This document shows positions 24,279-36,900 of a DNA stretch of 64,000 nucleotides, in pieces. The notes beneath the pieces were generated by a model. It saw nothing but the letters and a program-made list of their open reading frames with translations. It did no database searches and was not told the origin of the DNA. Location: NCBI RefSeq assembly GCF_905220565.1, contig NC_059396.1, positions 6,669,206 through 6,733,205 on the forward strand, given 5' to 3'. This DNA comes from Melitaea cinxia (taxonomy: Eukaryota; Arthropoda; Insecta; Lepidoptera; Nymphalidae). Positions within the stretch are counted from its first letter, which is position 1; each line of letters begins with the position of its first letter. The position numbers were made by a program, and so were the translations under genes.

Positions 24279-27200
24279 ATGTTACAATGGCAGTTCATTG
24301 GTTTTTTTATAGCGTCTACTTTAAGTTTGTCACATGAAAGAAGAATATATTTAGAATCGAAAGAACTATATGATGGTAACTCTGAAATTGATGGATCGGA
24401 CTATAAATTGGTACTATCTTTTGTGGTGAGTAGATGAATTTCAATCATAAGTATAACCGTTATTATTCATAGATATAAAAATCACAATAAAAATATATAA
24501 TAACATGTAAAAATATATTTAATTTAAATAACAACTTGTAAAACGATAACAATAGCGACTTATAAAGAAATTGTTTTTTTTTTTTTTTTTTTTTTTTTTA
24601 TGTCACTAGGTCGGCAAACAAGTGTACGGCTCACCTGATGGTAAGCGATTACCGTAGCTTATAGACACCTGCAACACCAGAAGCATCGCAAGCGCGTTGC
24701 CGACCCAATCCCCAATCCCCCCAGGAGCTCTGGTCACCTTACTCACCAACAGGAACACAATACTGCTTGAAAACAGTATTATTTAGCTGTGATCTTCTGT
24801 AAGGTCGAGGTACTACCCCAGTCGGGCTGCTCCATATTTTGAGCAGGAAATTCCTGCTGTGCCCTACCTCAGTTATATATGTTTATAATTTTTAAGGTTC
24901 CGTACCCAAAGGGTAAAACGGGACCCTATTACTAAGACTTCGCTGTCCGTCCCTCCGTCCGTCTGTCACCAGGCTGTATCTCATTAACCGTGATAGTTAT
25001 ACAATTGAAATTTCTAATGCCGCTATAACAACAAATACTAAATAATAAAATAGATACAGTCATGGGAATTATAAACATATGCATAGACTAGACTAAAATA
25101 AAACCGTGGGGCACGTCAATTGTCTACAATCGTTGATTAAAATGTTTGTTTTGTAATGTTACACTATAATTAGGCAGTTGTTCAACCGACAACGATGGAC
25201 GTGTGATAAGTAGGGCTAGAATGTGGAAACAAGCTAGCAAGCTCGATTATAAGCGAGTTTTAGGGTTTCATAGTGGTGAGCGAGTAGTACTTTTATCATA
25301 TGTTTTGTCGATTAAAGACAAACTACGAGCAGTGAAACGATTCCTCGCCAGCCAGCAGTGTGAATGTCCAACGATAAACTAGTTGAAACATCTCTTTTAT
25401 TTACATGGAGTGTATAACTATTGGAATTTCCATGAGCAAGAAAATAGTAAGTAATTTCCTCACCGTCTGCGGGCCAACTGCCTATTTTAACGACGAATTA
25501 AACGATTCTTCTATCGCACATTAAGTCGATAATTTGTAGACAATTGACGTGCCCCACGGTTTTATTTTAGTCTAGTCTATGCATATGTTTATAATTCCCA
25601 CGACTGTATCTATTTCATTATTTTTTGGTTTTTAGTACATTTATCTTAAACATTGCAATGTATGTTTAACATAAAACCGTTTAACTTAAAAAGTTTTTTA
25701 CCTATTTTTATTTTCTAGTTTTTAGTTTTTATTTCGCATTCTGTTTAATTCATTTAGTGCTTCATTATTGCAAGACCCATCTTAAATATTGAGGTTGTAC
25801 AGTGCACTGTATTCTTCTTGTCAAGCCCTTTTATTTGATACCCATATTGGTGGGATTGATAAAAAATCGTTATCAGACATTTGGTAGCGGCGGCCAGCTT
25901 AGATTTCAATTTTGCATAGTAAATTGTATTCTACTTGTTGAGACCTTTCATTTGATACCCATGTTGATGGGATTGATAAAACCTAAGTTATCCGCCATTT
26001 TGTAGAGGCCGCCATCTTGGATTTTAATTTTATATAGTACATTGATTATACTGGTTGAGCACTTTCATTTGATACCCATATTGATGGGATCGATAAAACC
26101 TACGTTATCCGCCATTTTGTAGCGGCCGCCATCATGTATTTCAATTTTTTATAGTATATTGTATTCTGCTTGTTGAGCCCTTTCATTTGATATCCATATT
26201 GATGGGATTGATAAAACCTACGTTATCCGCCATTTTGTAGCGGCCGCCATCTTGGATTTCAATTTTTTATAGTATATTGTATTCTGCTTGTTGAGCCCTT
26301 TTATTTGATACCCATATTGATGGGATTAATAAAACATAAATTATCCGCCATTTTGTAGCGGCGGCCATCTTGAATTTATAATGATAATGAATAAACATAA
26401 TTGTATTGTCACCAAAATCCAAAGTGTATACAAAATTTCAGATTAATCGGTTGACAGGAAGAGGGTGAAATTTGAATTACTAAATTTGACCCAAGAATAA
26501 AAAATAAAACAAACGGGGTGAGCTAAATAAAACCGTTTAAAAATAAAACAAACGGGGTGAGCTAAATAAAACCGTTTAAAAAACAGAATAAAATAAATAT
26601 TTAAGAAGGCTTCCATATGTTGTTTTTTTTTTGCCGATTTATAGATAATGGTACGGAACCCTTCATGCGCTTGGTCTTTTTTTTATTTAAAAATTATACG
26701 AAGAATTTTACAATTAGATATGATAAGATAACAATTTCATGGTGTTCAAAAGATAACTGAAACGTGTGTTTATGCCAACGAGTGAAAACGCATTCATTAA
26801 AAACAAAAAACAAGTTCAAATAGTCCAGTGTCTGCTGAGACAAACAAGGTACTCATAGACAAAATATTTAAGCTTGAAACGATAAAGTTTGTTACACATT
26901 TTTGATGGTGTATATTATATTGTCAGATGAACCATTTTCTCATAACCACGCCTTGATAATTGGTATGATTTAACACTGATTTTTAACTTTGGAAGTTATT
27001 CACTGAATAATCAGTATCCGGAAAAAAAATTCAATAGAGGTTCTCGAAGAAAATTTAATAGGTACCCTACAAAAAGTCTCTTTACATTTGTAGCTAAATT
27101 CACTCCTTTGAAAGTTATTTAAAGTTAAAGTCAAAATGATTTTTTTTTGAATAACTTAAAATTCTTTCAAAAATGTCAATCAGACTTTTGTGGAATATTT

Positions 27201-27900
27201 AATTATCTTAAAAAAAGTTTCCAAGACATTTTTTTTACCTCGATGGAGGATATATGAGACAAAAACCTGCTCCGGAAAAAAGAATCCAAAATTGCAATGA
27301 AAGTAAGGGCTGAAATTCTCACAATATTTTTTTTGTCATCCCAAATAATATTTTCGTTATACCTTATACATGGTAATAAATCAATTAACCACTTCAACAT
27401 AGACCAGGGGAATTGGGACCTCAAGATCACCAGCGTTAGGTTTTTTTTTAGATATAATAAAAATATATATTTTATACAAGAAATATACTAGTAATACAGA
27501 ATATCCGTACGGATAATTTGCTCTAATTATGTATAATAATTTTCACTTTACAAATTTACAAGAAAAAAAATATCATTTATTGCAAAACTTGTTTATAAAC
27601 AATATCCGAAGTGTAAATCGACCGTCAATCATGTTGACGTTTTTTCAAAATTAAAGTCGTCAGATGGTAGCACTGCTGAGTTGTGTCTCATTGTATATCT
27701 ATATATATAATTTTAATAATTAATTAATTTACAAAAACAAAAGCATATTTTTTTTTGTTGTGAATGCCGGTAGACCAAGCAATTATTAATAAATTGATAT
27801 ATAATTTATGTAGAGTAATTGTGAGGTTTTTTTCTAAAAAGGGAGGCAAACGTCTTAGCCTTTAGCGTATTAATATATATATACATACATATATATATAT

Positions 27901-27937
<37 letters not shown>

Positions 27938-30900
27938 CATATATACATATATGTATATATATATATGATGATATGATGTACATTATTAAAAAAATTAATT
28001 ACTGTCAACTAAACCCGTTATAGTTCCCAAATTTTTAAAAGATAAAACTAGTTCGTACAAATGGGAGTTATTTATTATAACAATTATTACAACCCAATAA
28101 AATATAGTTTGTAAGCATGATTGGGGTGAGGTATTCTCTAACTGCTACGAAACAAGTAAAGTTGAATAATGGATACAAATTAAAGTTCAGTTAAAATGAT
28201 ACTTAGTGAATATTAATTACAAGTAAACCAATAAACCCCTAAAAACAATCTAAATAATTAATGACTTTAACTAAGGTAGGGCACAGCAGGAAATTTCCTA
28301 CGCAAAATTTAGAGCAGCCCGACTGGGGTACCTCGACCTTACAGAAGATCACAGCTAAATAATACTGCTTTCAATCAGTGTTATGTTCCTGTTAATGAGT
28401 AAGGTGATAATCGCTTACCATCAGATGAGCCGTATGCTTGTTTCCCGACCTAATTATATAAAAAAAGAAATAAAAAAAATTAATAATAATTAGGTAAGAT
28501 ACCTACAAATATTTTTTTACATAATGTTAAGCTAAGTTTTTTTTTAAGTACTAGAGTGGAAAACCAGCGTTGTTTCTGCATGCTAGTAAAAGGTTACCGT
28601 AGCGTAAAAAATACTGGGTGTGAAATTTTAACTTGTGACAAAAACGTGTTAAGTCGACATGTACTGATTAGGCTATTTATCTGCTTGTAAATTCAGTGAA
28701 CATTTCTATTAAAAGTATGTATAAACATTTTTTTGGCGTTTTTCTCCGAAAGGGCTGGTCCTTTGACGGTTACGTGGAAGGTATATTTACCCAGAGTCAG
28801 TTTCCTACCTCATTATACTTCATAAGTTAATTTTTACTAGTTGTTTAAAGTTGTTTAATGTTGTATAATGGTTTTTTTATTTGCGGCAGGTTTTTAGACA
28901 TGGCGATAGAACACCGGATCAAAACGAATTAAACCTGTTTCCATTGAGAAATTTCAATGATAGCATTTTCTACCCATTTGGGAAGGCAGCGCTAACGAAT
29001 GTGAGTTATACTGTTGTGCACAAGTAGTTCGCTAGTTATGCAAAATAATTAAATGGATGATGTTTAGTGTTACAGTGGAAGGTTTTTCAATGGGGTGGCG
29101 GCCATAAGTTTTGCACAATTATCAGTTTCCTGTTTTGTTATATGGTTTATCTTATTACAAAACTAGCTGTGACCGCGACATCGTTCGCGTGTTTATATTA
29201 TTTTAAAAAAGTTTTTGTTCACTTTTCAAAACTATAAAATAAATGAATTTCTAAAATAAAAGTAGCCTCAGTTACTCCTTACTACATCAGCTATCTGCCA
29301 GTGAAAGTCTCGTCGAAACCGGTCCAGCCGTTTCAGAGATTTACCGGAACAAACAAATAAACAGACAAAAATTGTAAAAAATGTTATTTTGGTATATGTA
29401 CCGTGTATACATCCATATGCAATTAGTAAAAAGCAGTTATTTTAATGTTACAAACAGACACTCAAATTTTATTCATTTGTATAGAAGATATAAGTTAAAT
29501 ATATCTGATACTTTCATATTATCTATTTTAAAAATATCTTTATCATAATCGAAACATTCGCTACTGCAACAGAACGGGAAGCAACGGGCGTTCCTTGTTG
29601 GAGAATATTTAAGAAAACGTTATAATAATAGCATATCACAATTGTATCTGCCAAATGAGATATCAGTCCAAACGTCTGACTTTGCGCGTACTAAGATGAC
29701 AGCTCTGGTTGCACTCGCGGCTATGTATCCTCCACCGACAGTTCAAAGATGGAATCCTAACTTGAACTGGCAACCGATACCATACGATACAATGTCTTCG
29801 AAAAACGATGATGTAAGTAAAATTTTAGGATAAAAAGACTTTTTGTAAATTATCCGATACATTGCAAATATAATTTGTAAAAAAGATTTAGAAGTTATTG
29901 ATAAACTTTAAATCTTTTATTTTATTTTCCAGTTCCTTTTCATTTACCATTGTCCTCGGTACCGACGGTTAAAAAACAGCATATACGAAGTTCCTGAAGT
30001 ATACAATGTAATCAGGTCATACGATAACTTATTCAAAATGCTAAGAGATAAAACTGGAGGAAATATAAGAACACCCGAAAATGTTTTCTCATTGAACAAC
30101 CTTTTTCAATCCCTGGTATGATATTATTTTACAATATGAACTTATATAATTATTTTTATTTATGACGAACATTGCCGAGGTAGATAGACCCTTTGGCGTA
30201 TGCGATTTTAAATTTTTATCTATATTAATAGAAATTAAATGAAAATATATATTTCGCCATAAGGCGATTAAAATACACACCTAATGAACGTCAAAAAAAT
30301 CTACGTTCACAAAAAAAAAAGACTAGAAAAAAATATGAAGGTAGCAAAAGTTTTAATAAATATACTATACATTGGGTGGAAAAAAACTTTCGATACTCTT
30401 TTTGATTTTAAAGTTTCGGCACACAAATCACCACATGCCACCTGCTCACTATAATAATTGTAACTATATCTATTGATAGAGTGGGTCATAGACATAAACT
30501 GGTCGAGCTTTAATCAATCCCATGCCTTTCATCATTAGACCCGGACAAAACCTCCAGGCCCCGGCACACTGGTGGGGTGGCCTCGCTCACAACAAGGCCA
30601 CCCCTCAGACGTGTAGAGTCGTGTCGTCCGGCCGGCCGAAGTCCCCCGACTATCGGCCGGCGACCCCATTATTACGAGGGGGAGAGGAGGAGGTGGGCAA
30701 ACAGTCTCCTCCTTGCCTCCGTACGTCTGCGCCGGAGTGGGTCAGCGGAGACGTTATTCTCTCTGGCCCGCTCCGCGGCCTCCTTCTGCGTTATTAAGAC
30801 TTTTTCAGACCTGCTCCAGACAAGATGATATCGCCGTAATGTACGACGTTCCTGCGCTTCATAGTTGGTAATGACCGACCTTCATCGCTTCCGCATCCTT

Positions 30901-33900
30901 GGCTCAACAGGATTTTCTTATCCTCCTGTGTACCAGGCCAGACCAGACTTCCCCTTTTAGACATCAGAATTTTCTCATCAGTGTACCTATCTCTCCCCAA
31001 GGAGTGATCGATGCAATGCTGTCTGTTATGAAATTCGCTTAAAGAAGAAAGTGATAGTTTGGGTATATTGTTCAGTGAAGGGTGACTTAGAAGGACTTTA
31101 AGTTTGCATTATAAATAAATTATTTATGATGCCTATTGAATTGGTACCAGGTGCAAGGTTATATTATCAAAATTAAAAAAAATCAGGAGGATTTAGATCC
31201 GGTTGCTTTTAATCAGAATCATAAAAATAATAAGAGCCACGGTTCGTTTGACTTCGTTTGACACTGTTCGTTTTTGGCTGATTCGTGATTGTGATCGCGC
31301 TTTATCACGCTCAAATATTCATTTATTACTTAAGGACGCTATCACATTTTTCTACAAATATCAGTGTTTTTCACGTACCATTTTAATTAATTAGGAGTCA
31401 CCCTGAGAGGATATCTTGGTTTCAAATGAAAGATAATATATTCATCTCCGAGTGAGACCATAAAAATTATATAGCCCCATACAAACTTTTCACACAAATA
31501 CAGTTTAACCATCACAGAAATCGCAAAAAATTAAAAAAAGACGGGTCTGAATTGGAACCATTATAGCCTAAATACACTGCACTAAGAAAAATAAATACAC
31601 TAACAAATTGTTGCTTATTTAGTCCTCTATGCGTAGCGCTAGATATTTTATATAAAAATAAATAATATTTCCATTTATGAGAAAAATAAGAAACGCTCTC
31701 AAATTTCTTCATACATTTTTTACAAGTGAACCATCGTCGTTCGTCATTCCGCGCCGAAACGCGCTCATGGAAGCACGGCTGTATCGCTTCAACGCAAGTA
31801 ATAATTACGTAAAAAATGAGTTTTTTGTGTGTACTGTGCTTGGACGAAATTGATACTTCACAATCGATTGTCTTTGCTATGCATCTGGTTTATATATAAT
31901 AATCAATAATAATAAGTAATCTTTGCATTTGTCTTCTTTTCAACCGACTTCAAAAAAAGGAGGAGGTTACTCAATTCGACCGTATATATATATATATATA
32001 TATATATCGAATATATATATATATATATATATAATTTTAATGTATGTTCGGAGATAACTTTTTCGTTTATGAACCGATTTTGATAATTCTTTTTTTGTTG
32101 GAAAGGAGATATCCCTAGTTTGGTACTATGATAAGGAAACTAGGATCTGATGATGGGATCCCAGAGAAATCGAGGGAAACTTTCAAAAATCGTACGGGTG
32201 ACTAGTAAATTTAATCATGTTTTCATTAAGTACTATAAAGCACTACTATTTAATAAAGGTCTGGAGTCGATCTGATTGATGATGGAGAAGAAAGATAGTC
32301 GAGGGAACTCTTCAACAATTTATAGCAATTACCTGCTTTTTGATCTTAATTCGTTTCTATTGATGAGAACTTTGCACCTGTATTAGTTATATGTGCCATT
32401 ACAGTCTGATGATGGAGATAAAAGATAGTCGAGGGAACTCTTTAACGATTTATAGCAATTACCTGCTGTTTGAACTTAATTCGTTTCTATCGATGAGAAC
32501 TTTGCACCTATATGAGTTACAAGTGCCATTACAGTCTGATGATGGAGACGAAAGATATTCGAGGAATTACCTGCTGTGTGGTCATCTGTGTCACAGGACC
32601 AGGTTTGATGATGGAGCCCATAAACACTCGAGGGAATTTCTCAACAATTTACAGCAGTTACCTTTTGCTGTTTGACGACCGCTTTGATATAATGGTGCAT
32701 GTGCCGCGTCGGCGGCGCCTAAACACTGACGGTCGCGGGTTCAATTCCCGCTTGGAGTGGATATTTATGTTTATACAAATATTTATTTTCAGTCTAGTTG
32801 TTAATCCTTGTGGTTTTCCCAACCTAGCCTCGGAGAACACGCTAGGCTGTCAGTCCCGGTTGTTATTACGTGCACCTGATAGCGAACTTTACTCATAGTA
32901 TGTCGACGCGTTAGCGCAGCGGTCACAGCACTGGCTGTTGCGCTGGCGTTAGTGGGTTCAATCTCCGCGCAGGACAGACATTTGTATTGGCCATATAAGA
33001 TGTTTGTCATGATCTGGGTGTTTGTGCTTGTGTATTGTGTATGTTTCCGGACCCCCGACACAAGAGAAAAAGCATCCTTGTTAGATCTACCCATCACTAA
33101 AAATTGTAAAATAAAATAATTTTTAACAAAAAAAAACCGACTTCTAACAGGAAACTAAAAAGTGAAAAATAAACTTAGTACAAAGTAATTCGTATTTTGA
33201 TTTAGTTAATCAGAAATGATTAAATAAATATTTTATAATATTGAAGAAGTTTCCTGTTTGAAATCGGTTTCTTTTGTTAAAAATTATTTTATTTTAAATT
33301 TACATTCATCATCATCATCATTGTTCCGTTTGCAGAGTTATGAAATAAATAAATTTCTAAAATAGAAGCAGCCTATGTTACTCCTTATTGCATAAGATAT
33401 ATCCCAGTGAAAGTACCGTCAAAATCGGTCCACCCGTTTCAGAGATTAGCCGGAACATACCGACAGACAGACAGACAAAAATTGGAAAAATGTTATTTTG
33501 GTATATGGACCGTGTATACATCCGTATGCATTTAGTAAAAAGCAGTATTTTAATATAACTAAAGGACACTCCAATTGTATTTATTTGTATAGATTGTTGA
33601 CGTAAAATATGTTATGTTTATATTATTATAATGTTAAAACTATAATAATATAACTTAAAATTGTATGTGATTTTGAATTATAAAAATAAGCGTATTATTA
33701 TCTTTTATATTTTATTGTATAGTACGACGAACGAGTAGTAGATACCCTGACGCCTTAAGACATCGTCATAAACAGAGTAGGGGAGAGGTTCCGTGAATAG
33801 TAGGTACTTAGTAACAGTTACCAAGTTCGACTTTAAACTTACAACTAAATTTACAAATCAATACCAGTAAAATTAAAAATTAATACTTTCAAGTACCAAG

Positions 33901-36900
33901 ATTAGTTACGTCGGTACAAAATCGAGCAGATAGCGGTATCAATGTGTGCGTACGCGTAATGTTATTGTGTTGCGATTTAAATACCTAAACTTGAGCGAGT
34001 GAAAAATGTGATAGCGTCCTTAAGACTACTCGTTAATCCATCACGCTTCTCCACCGCAGATTAGGTGATAATTTCACTATCATGAATAACGATCGGCTGT
34101 ACATGTTCTCCAAGGCACAGAGAGGAAACTTACAAAAACGAAAACCCAAACAAGTAATAAATAATTGTAAATAAGTATCTGCTCCGAGCGGGATTCGAAC
34201 CCGGACCAGGACCAACGAGCTTTTTGCCAGAAATCGTACCATTTTACTAGACTTGTTTGTAACTAAATTTTATATTATTTATTTTTAGAATAACAGCGGT
34301 ATTGCAATTCCTGAATGGATCGAGGAAGTTATGCCAGAAATAAAAAAAATGACTAAGGTCGAATACAAATGTTCATACTACAATGACGAGCTGATAAGGT
34401 TATCTGCAGGTAATTTTACTATTATTATTTTTATAAACGCGCCGTAATTTTTAAAAATTTTAGTATCAAATTTAATTATATTCTAAGAGTTCTTATCAAC
34501 ATATACTTCGATATTGTAAAGCCTGGAACAATATATTATAACCCTCTTCCTTTCTTTTCACGATTCATTTTATATATATACTTTTAGAATATTATGAACA
34601 GGAAAGACTTCTTAGCAAAGTCGTTCTATCTTTATGATTTTGTGGAAGCTAAAACCGAAAAGCATAAGGTGATTGTAGCTCCGGGGGAGATACGAGATAT
34701 GTCAGATGATGACTTCCTAACTTACCAACCGGAATCGGAAGGAAGTAAGTCATCCTTTACAATAAATTGGAAAAGATCATCGCGAGTCTTAGCCCAAAAA
34801 AGCTCCTGGCCCAGTGGATTTAGAAAGGACCCGCTACTCCAAAAAATGTCAGGGATTGATTTTCAAGCCTTTGCGGATGACGTGGTCTTCGTGTTCTTTC
34901 ACCACCAAACTAGCATGTTACAAACCCGAACTGAATCTATCCTTACAGCTGTTCAGGATTGGGGCAGCCTTAATAAGTTGAACTTCGCACAGCACAAAAC
35001 CAGGTCGATACTACTACTGCGAACGCTCAAGTATGACCCCTCCATATACCATTTGTCCGGCAAGCGGGTGGGTTTTGTAAACCAAATCAAATTAGTAGGA
35101 TAATCATAGACTCTAAACTGTCCTTTAACGCGCATGCGTCTGCTATATGTAAAAAAGCCGCAGACATATATAAACAACATCCACGCGCGGGGAGGGTTAC
35201 GTAGGGTATAAATGGAGGATAGAAAGGATCCTATATGTGGCGATGATAGAGCCTATGGTTCTCTATGCGACGCATGGTCTCCGGCAAGCCCAAAAATTAA
35301 AAACTCTTAAGAGTTAGGCGCGCTTCAGAGAGGTTTCGCTATAAAGTTATGCAAAGGGTAAAGAGCCCCTTTCGCCTTGATTTTTGAATCCAGAAGGTTG
35401 CTACCTTATTTACGATTAAAAAAGACACTGAGTAAACTTCATTCTATCAGGAAAAGAAATGGAGTGCAGGTTATTGCGTTTACAAAATCCCCACCCTTTT
35501 TTTCGCCCGACTACCCACTAAAAACCAGCGGTGCCCTCAACGTCATAGTGGGACGCCACGAGATCGCGTAAGCATGCACCGCGACGCTCCGATGGTTGGC
35601 CACACGTGCCGCGGTCTCCTTCGGTTAAAGAGCGCTCATGGGCACCGGGAGCGCTCTATTGCCTCGGAGCGGAGATGAGACGTACTACGCGACATGGCCG
35701 CAGCTACCTTCGCAGCTTTATGGTTACTGGGAGCGTTTGAGTTACGCCCCATTGTTTTTCCTATCTTTAGGGGACGACAATCTCACCCCCCCTCCATAAT
35801 GTGCGCCGCCGGTTTGCCAGCATTGGTGCAGACTGCACAGCATAGCATATAAGTTACAGATGCCGGCAATGTGTCCATCCTTCCCGCACTGAAAGCACAG
35901 CTTGCTTCGGTCGATCGCGAACGGATAGAGCGGGCGAGTATGTTTGATGCTCATGCATTTGTAGCACCGCAGTGGGCGCTTATCTAGCACTTTGACTCTG
36001 GCAGAACTCCAACCAACAAGGAGTTTGCCGATCTCAGGCAGAGACAAAATCCCCACCCATCTCTACTCATAACAACCGAATACGAGTGCTTGGAGGACCT
36101 GGATCATCAGACCTTAAAAAACCACCAAATAGTCAGTCTCCTTGTTTTCGCCGACAGCAGCAAGATAGAAGGAAAGGTGGAAGCTGCCCCAACACGGTTG
36201 GAGGAAGATAGGGAATTCAGGAATTCCACATTTCAACTTGAGTCTCACAACACTGGTTTTCAGTCAGAAATACTACTACGCTACACTGATTCATTGGCAG
36301 TAGGCTATATTTTAGTGGAAGAGAACGGAACAGTTAAAGCCATGCAATTCACTTAAAACTACAATTTTACAGACTAACAAAATACTATTCAATTTTCAGG
36401 AGTTTTTATGACTGAAATAATACAAGCCATTAATGCTGCTATTGCTGGTAAAGAACAAGTTAAATTACGCTTATATTCGGCTCATGAGGTTAACGTAGCT
36501 GCACTGTTAGCAGCCACAAGAGTATTTGAGCCACATCAGCCTAATTATGGAGCTACAGTTTCTTTAGAACTTAGAAGAAATTCTAAAACCGGAAATTACG
36601 GGATAATGGTGATTATTAATTTGTTCTTAATTTAAATTATATTTAAAAAAAAATAAGATAAACAGCTCATATGTGTTGATCTGTGTACTATTAAATAAAA
36701 TATTAGTTTTATGTTAACTAGACTTTTAAAACAGTTTCTTTAAAAACTTTATTTAAACAAAGCGTTGACGCATTTGTAAATAATGTATTCAAAACATAAT
36801 AATGACGTGAAGATCAATTTGCATCAGTAATTACGTAGAAAATTTACTGTAAATACCTAAGATAATTCAATGCAAATTTCTTCAGGTGCGAGATTGTTGT

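Larger units (their letters stand above)
24894..26663. mobile_element. Composite DNA element with AAGGTTCCGTACC ends
   Basis: The left end is AAGGTTCCGTACC and the right end is GGTACGGAACCCTT, an inverted pair. Inside lie a nested MITE (25053-25610) and five satellite-like units (25790-26378). No transposase frame is seen. It fills part of intron 1 of acid phosphatase A. Confidence 0.6.
31334..34019. mobile_element. 2.7-kb segment bounded by TTAA and a 20+ bp inverted repeat
   Basis: TTAA at 31330-31333 is followed by GGACGCTATCACATTTTTC. The exact inverse, GAAAAATGTGATAGCGTCC, ends at 34019 and is followed by TTAA (34020-34023). TTAA duplications are typical of piggyBac-type insertions, although these ends lack the usual CCC start. 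Inside are later insertions: the tandem array at 32145-32680, two SINEs, a MITE and a Helitron fragment. No transposase survives. Confidence 0.6.

Noticed and set aside
32901..32975. Second tRNA-like sequence
   Set aside because: Boxes are present but the cloverleaf does not close; it is the head of a SINE.
34594..35103. 169-codon open frame as a host gene
   Set aside because: Its second half is R1-type reverse transcriptase; the first half is unrecognised and has no splice support as an exon of the acid phosphatase gene.
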